This document shows positions 1 through 8,921 of a DNA stretch of 12,761 bases, one piece after another. The position numbers and the translations under genes are program-made. Below the pieces are notes generated by a model that ran no database searches, was not told where the DNA came from, and saw only the letters and a list, made by a program, of their open reading frames with translations. Source of the stretch: Bacteroidales bacterium UBA2764 (GTDB lineage Bacteria > Bacteroidota > Bacteroidia > Bacteroidales > Paludibacteraceae); assembly GCA_002352705.1 (NCBI GenBank), contig DEIW01000027.1, positions 901-13,661 on the forward strand, read 5' to 3'. Positions within the stretch are counted from its first letter, which is position 1. The number at the start of each line of letters is the position of its first letter.

Positions 1-2
1 AG

Positions 3-3000
3 AGTTATCATACCTCGTTGGATGCAACGGAGTTTCAAGCCGCGGACCGATCGGGTAATATCTTTGTGCCAACGACCGATACGGTGCAGGAGAATTTCTA
101 TGCCACCTTCCAGATATACCGAATGAAGACACCTCAGGAGGTGATGAGTACGCAGATGACCACCAAGGTGGATATCCCGCCTAACCACCGTATCTATAAT
201 TTCGAAGCAGAGGAGGAGAAGGATGCTACCGGTACCTACACGGGTAACAATGTGCTGCATTGGACGATTAAGAACCCTCGGCTGGTGGACCTGGTTGATG
301 GGGATTATTTCGAGATCCAGCGCGCGTTGAAGGAGGATTTCTCGGACGCCCAACAGTTAGGTATCCAGCGGATGATGCGCGATTCTATCGGTTATTATAC
401 CTTCCAGGACAACAGCCGTGAGATATGGACCGGCAATGCGGCGGTTCGGACCGATACGGTGGATGCACAATGGAAAACAACCCTAAAACATTACTATATC
501 TATGATGATAACGGCACGTTGCTCCTTGATGTGTCGGCTACGCTCACGTGCAACAAAGGCCATATGGCAGCTGTGCCTGTTTATTACCGTATCCGCCGTG
601 CGACCTCTTCTGTATGGGGATGGGTGGACGGTTTCTCGCGACAGGTGACGCTCTACAAGCATAACTTCCTGGCGCCTCTGGCGAATCAGCAAGAGAACTA
701 TATCAAGGATGCGGAGTGGGAGAAGAACCATAAGGTGCATTTTCAATTCAAGATTGACAACTCCGAGATTCAAGTGCTCCCGCTGAGTAAGGAAGACTGC
801 TCGCTGAATTATACTATCAACAGCGCTTATACGGAAGGAACCACCTCCTTTACTATCGCCTATGAGAAATATGCCTATTATACGGTCAATCCCAAAGACT
901 ATTTGACGTTCCGCGTGCTGAATGCGGAGAAGAGTGTCATCCGAGACTGGCAACGTATGGACGCCGGTACGTATGACATCCCGATGGGAGGTATGGTACA
1001 GGTGAATGTGGATAAAGGTGTACGCAGTTCGTATAAGTCATATGAGTTCACGGTGTGGGGAAATAGTACCATCAAGTGTAAGTCCACATACTTGATGGCG
1101 GAAGATTTTATCGACATCGGGTTTGATGGTCCTTCCTCGCCTGACTTTAGTGTATACGAGCCGGTTATCAAAGACAGTTTGTTCAAAAAGTTGCAAACCG
1201 AATATGCGAAAGGCTACGGTCGTTGTATGTGGGATCGAACCGCACGTCTCATCCTCCGGCGAACGATCCAAGAGACCGGAGAGTTTTCGGAGTTTATCAT
1301 TCCGCAAGATAGTATCAAGCGTCAGGATGACGGTTCATGGATAGCGACCTATTCTGATGTGGCGGACAAAGCCTGCACGCATTATTCGTATTCCGTGCGT
1401 ATTGACCAGTCCAAGTCCGACCTGCATGTACAAGACTCCACACAGTTGCAACCAAAGGTCATAAGTGGTCCGAGTCTCTATTTCGACGAAGCGGCTACCA
1501 TCACCTCCTTTACGGCGAGTGAGGGAGATGCTGTGGGACATCATAAACGCGGAGTCAAGCTGGAGTGGATGGCGTCCTCTACGGCGGTAGATCAATATGT
1601 GCTGCGCCGTGTAGCGAAGAATAGTGATGCAGCGCCGGACACGATTTACATCGGTTTGGACAATAATTTCTTTGACGAGACAGCTGTGCCGAACCAACGA
1701 TATACTTATTCGATCACGGCGATATATGACTGCAACGGCAAGTCTTCACGCAACAGTGCCGAGGCGGTAGGTTGGCGTAGTCCGTACGGTGAGATTAGCG
1801 GTAGTGTCCTGATGCCGGATAACAGTGGTATGGCAGGCGTTACCGTAACAATTACGGGTGATGGGTTACCGGTTACGGGTTTACAGTGCGTCACCGATCC
1901 TACCGGCACCTTTAAATTCGACAGCTTGACATACAATATAGCCACAGGCTCTAATTATTCGATTATCCCGACGCATTCGTATGCGGTGTTCAGTTTCAAT
2001 AATACCACAGCTCCGACGGCTTCTATCGGCCTATCGACGGATAATGCGGTGGTGGAAGGCCTCAATTTTGCGAACACTTCTACTGTGCGTCTGACGGGAC
2101 GGGCATTGTATAAGTACTCGACCATTCCGGTAGCCGGAGCTATGTTCACGCTCAACGGCGACACCGTTCGTCGCAACGGAGCACCGGTGAAGACCGGCAC
2201 GGATGGTAATTTCGAATTGACGCTGTCCAAACGTCAACCGTATGTCTTGCGTATCGTCAAACACGGTCATACCTTCGAGGGCGACGGTATCTTGCGTTTA
2301 GAGCAGGGTAAGGATACCTTCACGCTGGATGCTCCGGAAGACGGTGTGCGGTTCTACGATATGACCACAGTGCGCCTTGTCGGTCGCGTAGCCGGTGGTA
2401 TCGACCAGCGCGACCTGCCCGAAGCCTTCGGTTTGGGAACGAACAACTTAGGTGATGACCTGCAACTGGTGCTCCAGCTGGAGGGTGATAACATCGCGCA
2501 GATAGTGCATGACCCCAATGACCAGACGCGCGACACCGTACAACAACGCGTTCAGTATGCATCCGTCAAGGGGGACAAATCTGCGGTTGTCACCAATACG
2601 CTCTTTGAGAAGAAGCGTATCACGATTCAGCCGGATCCGAAGACGGGAGAGTATGCCGTGGATTTATTCCCTGTCAAGTACAAAGTGGTACAGGCTACCG
2701 CCAAAGGTTACGCTACGCTTTTTGCCGCAGGGCAGGGCAGTGAGGTCATCGACCTGACGAATGCGCCGCTGGATGTGACGAAGAACTATTATAATCAGGA
2801 TAGCGCGATATACAATGCCATGTATGACCGCATCTACCGTTCGCCTGTCAAAGTGCATCTCAAGCAACTCCTATATGGTATGGAGCAAGACGGATACGGC
2901 GAACCCTCTATCTCGGTCAGCGGATTCGACCTGTCCCGGAAAGAGAAAGTACAACTGTACACCAAAAACAGTGACGGCACCGTCACTTATACCTTGGGGC

Positions 3001-6000
3001 ACCCGCTCTTCCAGTACAACCGCCGCTATCAGTTTGAAGCGGAGGCATTCGAAGATTATTATTACAACAATGACGAGACAGCCAAACCGGACCGTGTTCC
3101 GCAACGAGGAGGCAAGGTAATCGTCCATAACGGTATGCATAGCGCTACGGAGCAACTGCCGTACGAGCTCGACCGCTTGGGTAAAAACAGCAATGTATGG
3201 CTGTTGGTAGATCATATCCAGACCCAGACCTACGGTGAAGATGCACTCAGTACGGTCAGCATCGCCCTGGAGCAAGAAGGCAACACGGTGGAGACAGACG
3301 CCTTCCAAGCCTTTGTGATAGGAGATGTCATTCAGGCGAACGAACTGACCACTGCCGATGCGGATATTACGCTGCTCGACATCATCCGTGACCCGGGAGG
3401 AAACGGTAGCTCCGCATGGGTGGAGAACGGTACCACGTATAACTACGGCTATACCGAGAGTTATGACTGGAAAGGCGGTATCAAACTTACTCCGAAATAC
3501 GGACTGAACATATCGAATGATATCGGTATTGTCACAGCGCCGTCCGGTGCCGGTTCGTATATCGGTAGCAATTATACGTCCAGCAAGCAGTTGTCCTTCA
3601 CTATTCCTATCACGCACGAATGGGCATGGGGCTATAAATATTCTTATACCTTCACCACCACCGATAAAATCTCCACATCGTCCAGCCATGCCAAAGCCGG
3701 CGTAGGTTCGAATGCGGATGTGTTCGTCGGCGTGATGAATAGTCAATTGACCGGTAAAGCGAAGTCTATCGCCGTCATCAATGATACCATCTTCCAGACG
3801 CGTCAGCCGGCTATTCAGGCAGGCACGATGCATGTGCTCGCCAGCGGTACCGGCGCAGACAACAAGCCGTATTACCTCGTGACGGGTGAAAAGGTCGTCA
3901 TGGGTTCCGGTATCACGAATAGCTTCGCCTATTCGCAGTATTATATTATGGAGAGCGTGCTCCCGCAGCTGGCGATGCAGCGTCAGAACCTACTAACAAT
4001 ATTCCCGGACTCGGCTTCCGCGCAAGCGGCTGCGAATGCATCGGATGACGTCGTATATTGGTATATCGATTCGTTGACGAGCGTCAGTCTGCATGACCCG
4101 CTGGCGAAAGACTCGTATCGGATGATATTGCCGACTAATAGCACGAAGGCCTATCCGAACCGCGTGGCTGCAATCGATAATATCATCCAGAAATGGTGTA
4201 CTATCCTTATCTATAACGAGGCGGAGAAAGTAGCGGCGCGTCAGTCCGGTCAACATGTAGGTACCTATTCCGTCAATGCCGGAACAACCCTCTCGCACTC
4301 CGACAGTTATTCGGCTACTGCCAACTACAACGAACTGCCGCAAGGAATGGGATTAATCGGTAAGAACGCCGCTTCGGCTGCTACCTCCAATGCCCAAAAT
4401 CTTCTCAAGGATGCTATCAAAAACTTCAGCGCCTTCTGGGGTAGTGATAGTAAGAAACGCTTCGGAACCACCATCACAGATGCTATCTCGGCCATGTTCA
4501 AGGACGAGAAGAACCCGAACGGAAGCGGCCAAAAGACACAGTCGCAGTTAGGTACGGTGACGAACACGTCCAAATGGACGATGAGTTTCGATCCCGTGCT
4601 GGATTTCAATTCCGATGCGCGTACGTCGAATGAAAAGACCGTCAAGAAATCCTGCGGTTTCACCATCGTGCCGGATGCGCAGGGCGATATCACCGTTTCG
4701 GTCTATCGGGCAGAGGTGGATAGTCTGTGGAAGGCCACGACCGGTACTATCGTCAGCAAAGTGGGCGAGTCCAACAACGACGATATACTTTACGGTTCGT
4801 ACGTCTTCTTCACGCAAGCGGGCGCTACCTATTGCGTACACGAAAAAGAGGAGAAGACGCAGTTCTACAACAAAGGTACGGTCATCAACAACGGGACGAT
4901 GGCTTTGGCTCTGCCTGAACTGAGCATCGACCGCCATGAGGTAAGCAATGTGCCGGCGGATCAGCGCGCCGTCTTCCATATCGAACTCAAGAACGAAGGA
5001 CAAGTGCAATACGGTCTGGCGAACACCGGAACGACCTTCTCGCTCTCCCTCACGGGTGACAGCAACCCTCACGGCGCGAAGGTCTATATCAACGGTGCAC
5101 CGCTCGTGCAAGGACTCGACTATTTCCTCACGCCTGGACAATCCATCACGCAAGTGCTGGAGGTGGAACGAGGCGAAGTGGATGACTACGACAACCTGAC
5201 CCTCTATTTCAGACTTGCCGACTGCCCGAAGACCTATGCGATGCTGCAGTTCTCGGCGCACTTCATGCCGGAATCCAGTCCGGTCAGCATCGAGATGCCG
5301 CGTCAGAACTGGGTGATGAATACCCTCTCGCCGCACGATTCTATCGGATACTACCTGCCGGTGGACATCGGCGGATTCAATATCCATCATAAGAACTTCG
5401 ACCATATCGAGTTCCAATATAAACTCTCCACGGAGAGCGAGGAGAAATGGGTGAACCAATGTTCGTTCTACGCCAGCGACAGCCTCTATGCACTCGCTAC
5501 AGGCAATAAAGCGATGATTGAGAACGGACGTATTCCGCAGTTCCGTTTCTACGGTGAGCGGGACCCGATGGAGCAGCAATATGACCTGCGCGCCGTCTGC
5601 TTCTGCCGCTACGGTTCGGGATTTGTAACGAAGGCTTCGCCTGTTATCCGTGGAACGAAAGACACCCGTCCTCCGCGTGTGTTCGGCGATCCCGAACCGG
5701 CGAATGCCATCCTCGGTATAGGCGACCATCTGTTGCTGCGGTTCAATGAACCGATAGCCGGTAATTACCTCGATGAGGATAATAACTTCCAACTCCTCGG
5801 CATCACCAACCATACCGGTATCTCCGCCTCGACGGCAATCCTGTTCAGAGGAACGGCTGATTCGTATGCCGCCTCCTCCGTGGAGCGTAGTCTGACCGAC
5901 AAATCCTTCACGGTGGAGATGATGGTGAAGCCGACGTCTCCGTACAATGATGAAGTATTCTTCACCCACGGTGACAAAGGCAAAGGATTGATCTTCGGAA

Positions 6001-8921
6001 AGACCGCTGATAACCGCCTCTATGCGCAGATAGGGGACCTCACGACGTACTACTCTAAAAAGTTGGCAGACCCGATGTTGGCCTTCACGCGTGTGGCTGT
6101 CACCTATTCCAAAGAGAAAGGTTTCTGCTTCTATGTAGGTACGGTAGATATGACCGAACCGTCAGCACTGCCTTCGAAAAACATCGAATACTCCCTCTCT
6201 GCACCGCTCATCTTCGGTCAGGGCTATGCGGGTCAGATGCTGGAGGCACGCGTATGGACCAAGGCATTGACGTTCGAAGAGATAGCCGCCACTTATGACC
6301 ATTACCTGACGGGATACGAACAAGAGTTATTGGCTTACTATCGCATGAGCGAAGGTAAGGGTGAATTGGTGAAAGACCATGCACACGGTGCTACGCTCTC
6401 GTTGCACGGTTGCACATGGAATAAACTGCAAGGCTTCTCGGTTCAACTGGCTAAAGAGCAGCGTGTCAAGTTGATAGGCGACCTCTTCGGACGCTCCAAA
6501 GCGTATGATGCTACCCTTATGTTCTGGTTCCGCACCACGGACAATGCTGCCGAGCGTGCGAACCTCTTCAGTGCCGGACGTACGGATGATAAACACGGCG
6601 CGCTCATCGCGCTGGAGAACGGTAACATTGTACTGTGCTCCGACTCGCTCACCTGGATCGGTTCTGTCAACTATGCCGACGGCGAATGGCATCATGTCGT
6701 GCTGTCTATCAACCGCACGTATAACAACGCCGCCCTGTTTGTGGACGGCAGTCTGATTCAGACTTTCCCCGCAACCGTTGCAGCCGGTGCGCAAGGCGAT
6801 ATGTACTTGGGAGGTAACTTCGCCGGTAACATCGATGAGTTCGCTGTGTTCGAGCAAGCACTGCCGAAATCGCTTGTGGAGGCGTATGACAACATCGCTC
6901 TCGTGGGAGACGAGATGGGTCTGATTGCTTACCTGCCGTTCGAAGAGCAGTTCCTCAACCCCAACGGCAAACTCGAACAACGCTTCTCTATCAACGACCG
7001 TCGTCAGTTCAAAGATCCGGCTACCGGCAAGGTGATAGACAAAATACTGCCACTCGTAAAAGGCGACATCACGGCACTGGCAGATAAGACGCAGAACGCA
7101 CCTGTCACCAGTCACGGGGCATTGACCAAACTGAACTTCGACTGGTCGTTCAACGGCGATGAACTGATGATTAACCTCAATATGCTTGACCGCGAGATTA
7201 ACAAGCAGTCTATCTATGTCACTGTGCGCGATGTGGAAGACCTCAACGGCAACCCGATGCGTTCGCCTATCACTTGGACCGCTTTTGTGGATCATAACAG
7301 TCTCAAATGGGCAGAAAAACAACTGACTATATGGGGTCGATACGGCATGGAAGATTCGAATAACTACACCGTCACACAGATCATCAACATGAGCGGTAAG
7401 CGCCATACGTATAAGATTGAGTCGTTGCCCGACTGGCTTACTGTGGATCAAACTTACGGTACGATAGAGCCATTAGGCGAGTTGTCTATCAAACTGGTAT
7501 ATAAGCAGCCTATGCCGGTAGGTAAGTATGGCGACCTTATCTACGTCGTGGACGAAGATGGTTTGGCGGAACCGCTGCAAATCGAATACATGGTAGAAGC
7601 CTTCCCGCCATACATCGATGTGGACGAATCCAAATACCCGCTGAACATGTCCATTTGCGGTCAGGTGAAGATAAACAATATCTACGACTCCGACGAGAAC
7701 GATATCATCTATGCGATTTATCGCAACGAGTGTATCGGCAAAGCCAACGTGGACTACGATAACACCGCTAATACCTCCAATGTCTATCTCACGATCTTCG
7801 GTAACGAAGCGATGACGGGTAAGACGGTGAATTTCATCCTATGGCAGGCATCCACCGGGCGTACATATAACCTGATTGTCGATCGGGATGTACAGTTCCG
7901 TGCAGGTGATGTCCATGGTTGCGGAAACGAAGCACAGGTACTCTTCACCACCGGTGGTAGTGAGACACAGAATATCGACATCTATTCCGGTTGGAACTGG
8001 ATATCGTTCAATCTGAACCTCAATGAAACCACAGGTATAATTCGTAATATGCTGACGGCGAACGAACCGTGGAAAGAAGGCGACCTCATCAAGAACCCCT
8101 CCACCCAGCAGTTCGTCACTTATTCGGAGGCCATGGATGCCTTCCTCGGTACTATCAAGACCTTGAACTACCGCGATATGTATATGATGTATGCCGCCGG
8201 TGGCAATACGATGCATATCAGTGGTGATCCGCTGCCGGAAGACAAGATGGAGATCACGGTTAAGGGTGGTGGCGAATGGAGTCCGATGCCGTGCTTGTTA
8301 CAACAAGCAACGACCATCACCGAAGCCTTCGCCGGCTATTATGACAATGCCACTCCGGGTGATATGGTGAAGGCACATAATCGCTTCGCCGTCTTCTCGC
8401 CCGACCGCAAATGGGTAGGTGACCTCACTGCTTTCCGTCCGGGCGAAGGATACTTCTTCAAGCGCCTTGCTGAATCAGATGTAACGATCAAGTTCTACAG
8501 CAAGGCCGCTAACGCGCCGCAACGCGCTCCGAAGTTCAACGGCAAAGCCGCTACGAACATGACGATGATCTGTACGGTTGAAGGAGTGAATGAATTAATG
8601 AATGAGGGAGTTAAGGCGTTCAGCGGTGATGAACTCGTAGGTATCGCAACGCCGATTGAACTGAACAACGAAACGCTCTACTTCTTAACGGTTTCGTCTG
8701 ACTTTGCTGACGAACTTCGCTTTGAAACAGAAGATGGGACTCCGCTTCGTGCCGAGCTGCCTATTCGATACACCTCTGATGCCCATCACGGTTCGTTAAA
8801 GGCTCCTATTATCCTGAAACCCGGCGAGACCAGCCGTCCGTATAAGATCATCGAAGATCAACATGTAGTAATCATTAAAAATGGCGAAAAGTATGATATC
8901 GATGGAAAAAAACTTCAATAA
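3..8921 (+). CDS. Giant multidomain secreted/surface protein with tandem LamG domains (5' partial)
   Basis: The reading frame is open from the window edge (codons S-Y-H-T-S precede the TTG at 18), so the true start lies upstream; residues here are counted from that TTG. Visible order: Ig/FnIII-like segments about 1-590 (clearest 495-590); three carboxypeptidase-regulatory-like beta domains about 592-682, 690-775 and 783-912; an unassigned region to about 1110; a long Ser/Thr/Tyr-rich beta region about 1120-1630 preceded by RDPGG; an Ig-like segment about 1628-1755; the first half of an SbsA-type Ig-like domain about 1882-1930; LamG-like jellyrolls about 1940-2135 and 2139-2311; what looks like the second half of the SbsA-type domain about 2370-2426; a BACON-like segment with LPDWL about 2431-2542; a module at 2543-2622; a GWNWISF domain about 2655-2835; a second copy of that module at 2847-2930; a C-terminal tail 2943-2967. 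No catalytic motif was recognised. Adhesion or glycan binding at the cell surface is inferred from the LamG and Ig-like folds. The tail suggests type IX-like export but is not a textbook signal. Family names come from reading motifs, not a search. Confidence 0.9.
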   Translation, partial: SYHTSLDATEFQAADRSGNIFVPTTDTVQENFYATFQIYRMKTPQEVMSTQMTTKVDIPPNHRIYNFEAEEEKDATGTYTGNNVLHWTIKNPRLVDLVDGDYFEIQRALKEDFSDAQQLGIQRMMRDSIGYYTFQDNSREIWTGNAAVRTDTVDAQWKTTLKHYYIYDDNGTLLLDVSATLTCNKGHMAAVPVYYRIRRATSSVWGWVDGFSRQVTLYKHNFLAPLANQQENYIKDAEWEKNHKVHFQFKIDNSEIQVLPLSKEDCSLNYTINSAYTEGTTSFTIAYEKYAYYTVNPKDYLTFRVLNAEKSVIRDWQRMDAGTYDIPMGGMVQVNVDKGVRSSYKSYEFTVWGNSTIKCKSTYLMAEDFIDIGFDGPSSPDFSVYEPVIKDSLFKKLQTEYAKGYGRCMWDRTARLILRRTIQETGEFSEFIIPQDSIKRQDDGSWIATYSDVADKACTHYSYSVRIDQSKSDLHVQDSTQLQPKVISGPSLYFDEAATITSFTASEGDAVGHHKRGVKLEWMASSTAVDQYVLRRVAKNSDAAPDTIYIGLDNNFFDETAVPNQRYTYSITAIYDCNGKSSRNSAEAVGWRSPYGEISGSVLMPDNSGMAGVTVTITGDGLPVTGLQCVTDPTGTFKFDSLTYNIATGSNYSIIPTHSYAVFSFNNTTAPTASIGLSTDNAVVEGLNFANTSTVRLTGRALYKYSTIPVAGAMFTLNGDTVRRNGAPVKTGTDGNFELTLSKRQPYVLRIVKHGHTFEGDGILRLEQGKDTFTLDAPEDGVRFYDMTTVRLVGRVAGGIDQRDLPEAFGLGTNNLGDDLQLVLQLEGDNIAQIVHDPNDQTRDTVQQRVQYASVKGDKSAVVTNTLFEKKRITIQPDPKTGEYAVDLFPVKYKVVQATAKGYATLFAAGQGSEVIDLTNAPLDVTKNYYNQDSAIYNAMYDRIYRSPVKVHLKQLLYGMEQDGYGEPSISVSGFDLSRKEKVQLYTKNSDGTVTYTLGHPLFQYNRRYQFEAEAFEDYYYNNDETAKPDRVPQRGGKVIVHNGMHSATEQLPYELDRLGKNSNVWLLVDHIQTQTYGEDALSTVSIALEQEGNTVETDAFQAFVIGDVIQANELTTADADITLLDIIRDPGGNGSSAWVENGTTYNYGYTESYDWKGGIKLTPKYGLNISNDIGIVTAPSGAGSYIGSNYTSSKQLSFTIPITHEWAWGYKYSYTFTTTDKISTSSSHAKAGVGSNADVFVGVMNSQLTGKAKSIAVINDTIFQTRQPAIQAGTMHVLASGTGADNKPYYLVTGEKVVMGSGITNSFAYSQYYIMESVLPQLAMQRQNLLTIFPDSASAQAAANASDDVVYWYIDSLTSVSLHDPLAKDSYRMILPTNSTKAYPNRVAAIDNIIQKWCTILIYNEAEKVAARQSGQHVGTYSVNAGTTLSHSDSYSATANYNELPQGMGLIGKNAASAATSNAQNLLKDAIKNFSAFWGSDSKKRFGTTITDAISAMFKDEKNPNGSGQKTQSQLGTVTNTSKWTMSFDPVLDFNSDARTSNEKTVKKSCGFTIVPDAQGDITVSVYRAEVDSLWKATTGTIVSKVGESNNDDILYGSYVFFTQAGATYCVHEKEEKTQFYNKGTVINNGTMALALPELSIDRHEVSNVPADQRAVFHIELKNEGQVQYGLANTGTTFSLSLTGDSNPHGAKVYINGAPLVQGLDYFLTPGQSITQVLEVERGEVDDYDNLTLYFRLADCPKTYAMLQFSAHFMPESSPVSIEMPRQNWVMNTLSPHDSIGYYLPVDIGGFNIHHKNFDHIEFQYKLSTESEEKWVNQCSFYASDSLYALATGNKAMIENGRIPQFRFYGERDPMEQQYDLRAVCFCRYGSGFVTKASPVIRGTKDTRPPRVFGDPEPANAILGIGDHLLLRFNEPIAGNYLDEDNNFQLLGITNHTGISASTAILFRGTADSYAASSVERSLTDKSFTVEMMVKPTSPYNDEVFFTHGDKGKGLIFGKTADNRLYAQIGDLTTYYSKKLADPMLAFTRVAVTYSKEKGFCFYVGTVDMTEPSALPSKNIEYSLSAPLIFGQGYAGQMLEARVWTKALTFEEIAATYDHYLTGYEQELLAYYRMSEGKGELVKDHAHGATLSLHGCTWNKLQGFSVQLAKEQRVKLIGDLFGRSKAYDATLMFWFRTTDNAAERANLFSAGRTDDKHGALIALENGNIVLCSDSLTWIGSVNYADGEWHHVVLSINRTYNNAALFVDGSLIQTFPATVAAGAQGDMYLGGNFAGNIDEFAVFEQALPKSLVEAYDNIALVGDEMGLIAYLPFEEQFLNPNGKLEQRFSINDRRQFKDPATGKVIDKILPLVKGDITALADKTQNAPVTSHGALTKLNFDWSFNGDELMINLNMLDREINKQSIYVTVRDVEDLNGNPMRSPITWTAFVDHNSLKWAEKQLTIWGRYGMEDSNNYTVTQIINMSGKRHTYKIESLPDWLTVDQTYGTIEPLGELSIKLVYKQPMPVGKYGDLIYVVDEDGLAEPLQIEYMVEAFPPYIDVDESKYPLNMSICGQVKINNIYDSDENDIIYAIYRNECIGKANVDYDNTANTSNVYLTIFGNEAMTGKTVNFILWQASTGRTYNLIVDRDVQFRAGDVHGCGNEAQVLFTTGGSETQNIDIYSGWNWISFNLNLNETTGIIRNMLTANEPWKEGDLIKNPSTQQFVTYSEAMDAFLGTIKTLNYRDMYMMYAAGGNTMHISGDPLPEDKMEITVKGGGEWSPMPCLLQQATTITEAFAGYYDNATPGDMVKAHNRFAVFSPDRKWVGDLTAFRPGEGYFFKRLAESDVTIKFYSKAANAPQRAPKFNGKAATNMTMICTVEGVNELMNEGVKAFSGDELVGIATPIELNNETLYFLTVSSDFADELRFETEDGTPLRAELPIRYTSDAHHGSLKAPIILKPGETSRPYKIIEDQHVVIIKNGEKYDIDGKKLQ

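Noticed and set aside
18..20. TTG as the start codon of the giant protein
   Set aside because: The frame is open to the left edge and no signal peptide follows the TTG, so the gene is truncated by the window.
2871..3833. Antisense open frame of 320 codons
   Set aside because: Same codon-bias shadow as the other antisense frames in the giant gene.
4548..5969. Antisense open frame of 473 codons opposite the giant gene
   Set aside because: The + strand protein there has continuous domain-like content up to the LamG region; the antisense product is Arg/His/Val-rich with no recognisable motif and no promoter, typical of a shadow frame.
6327..7451. Antisense open frame of 374 codons
   Set aside because: It lies opposite the LamG and Ig-like segments, which are clearly real; no independent coding evidence.
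8881..8883. ATG at 8881 as the start of the LRR protein
   Set aside because: Starting at 8902 gives a standard signal peptide; the extra seven residues are polar and increase the overlap with the giant gene.
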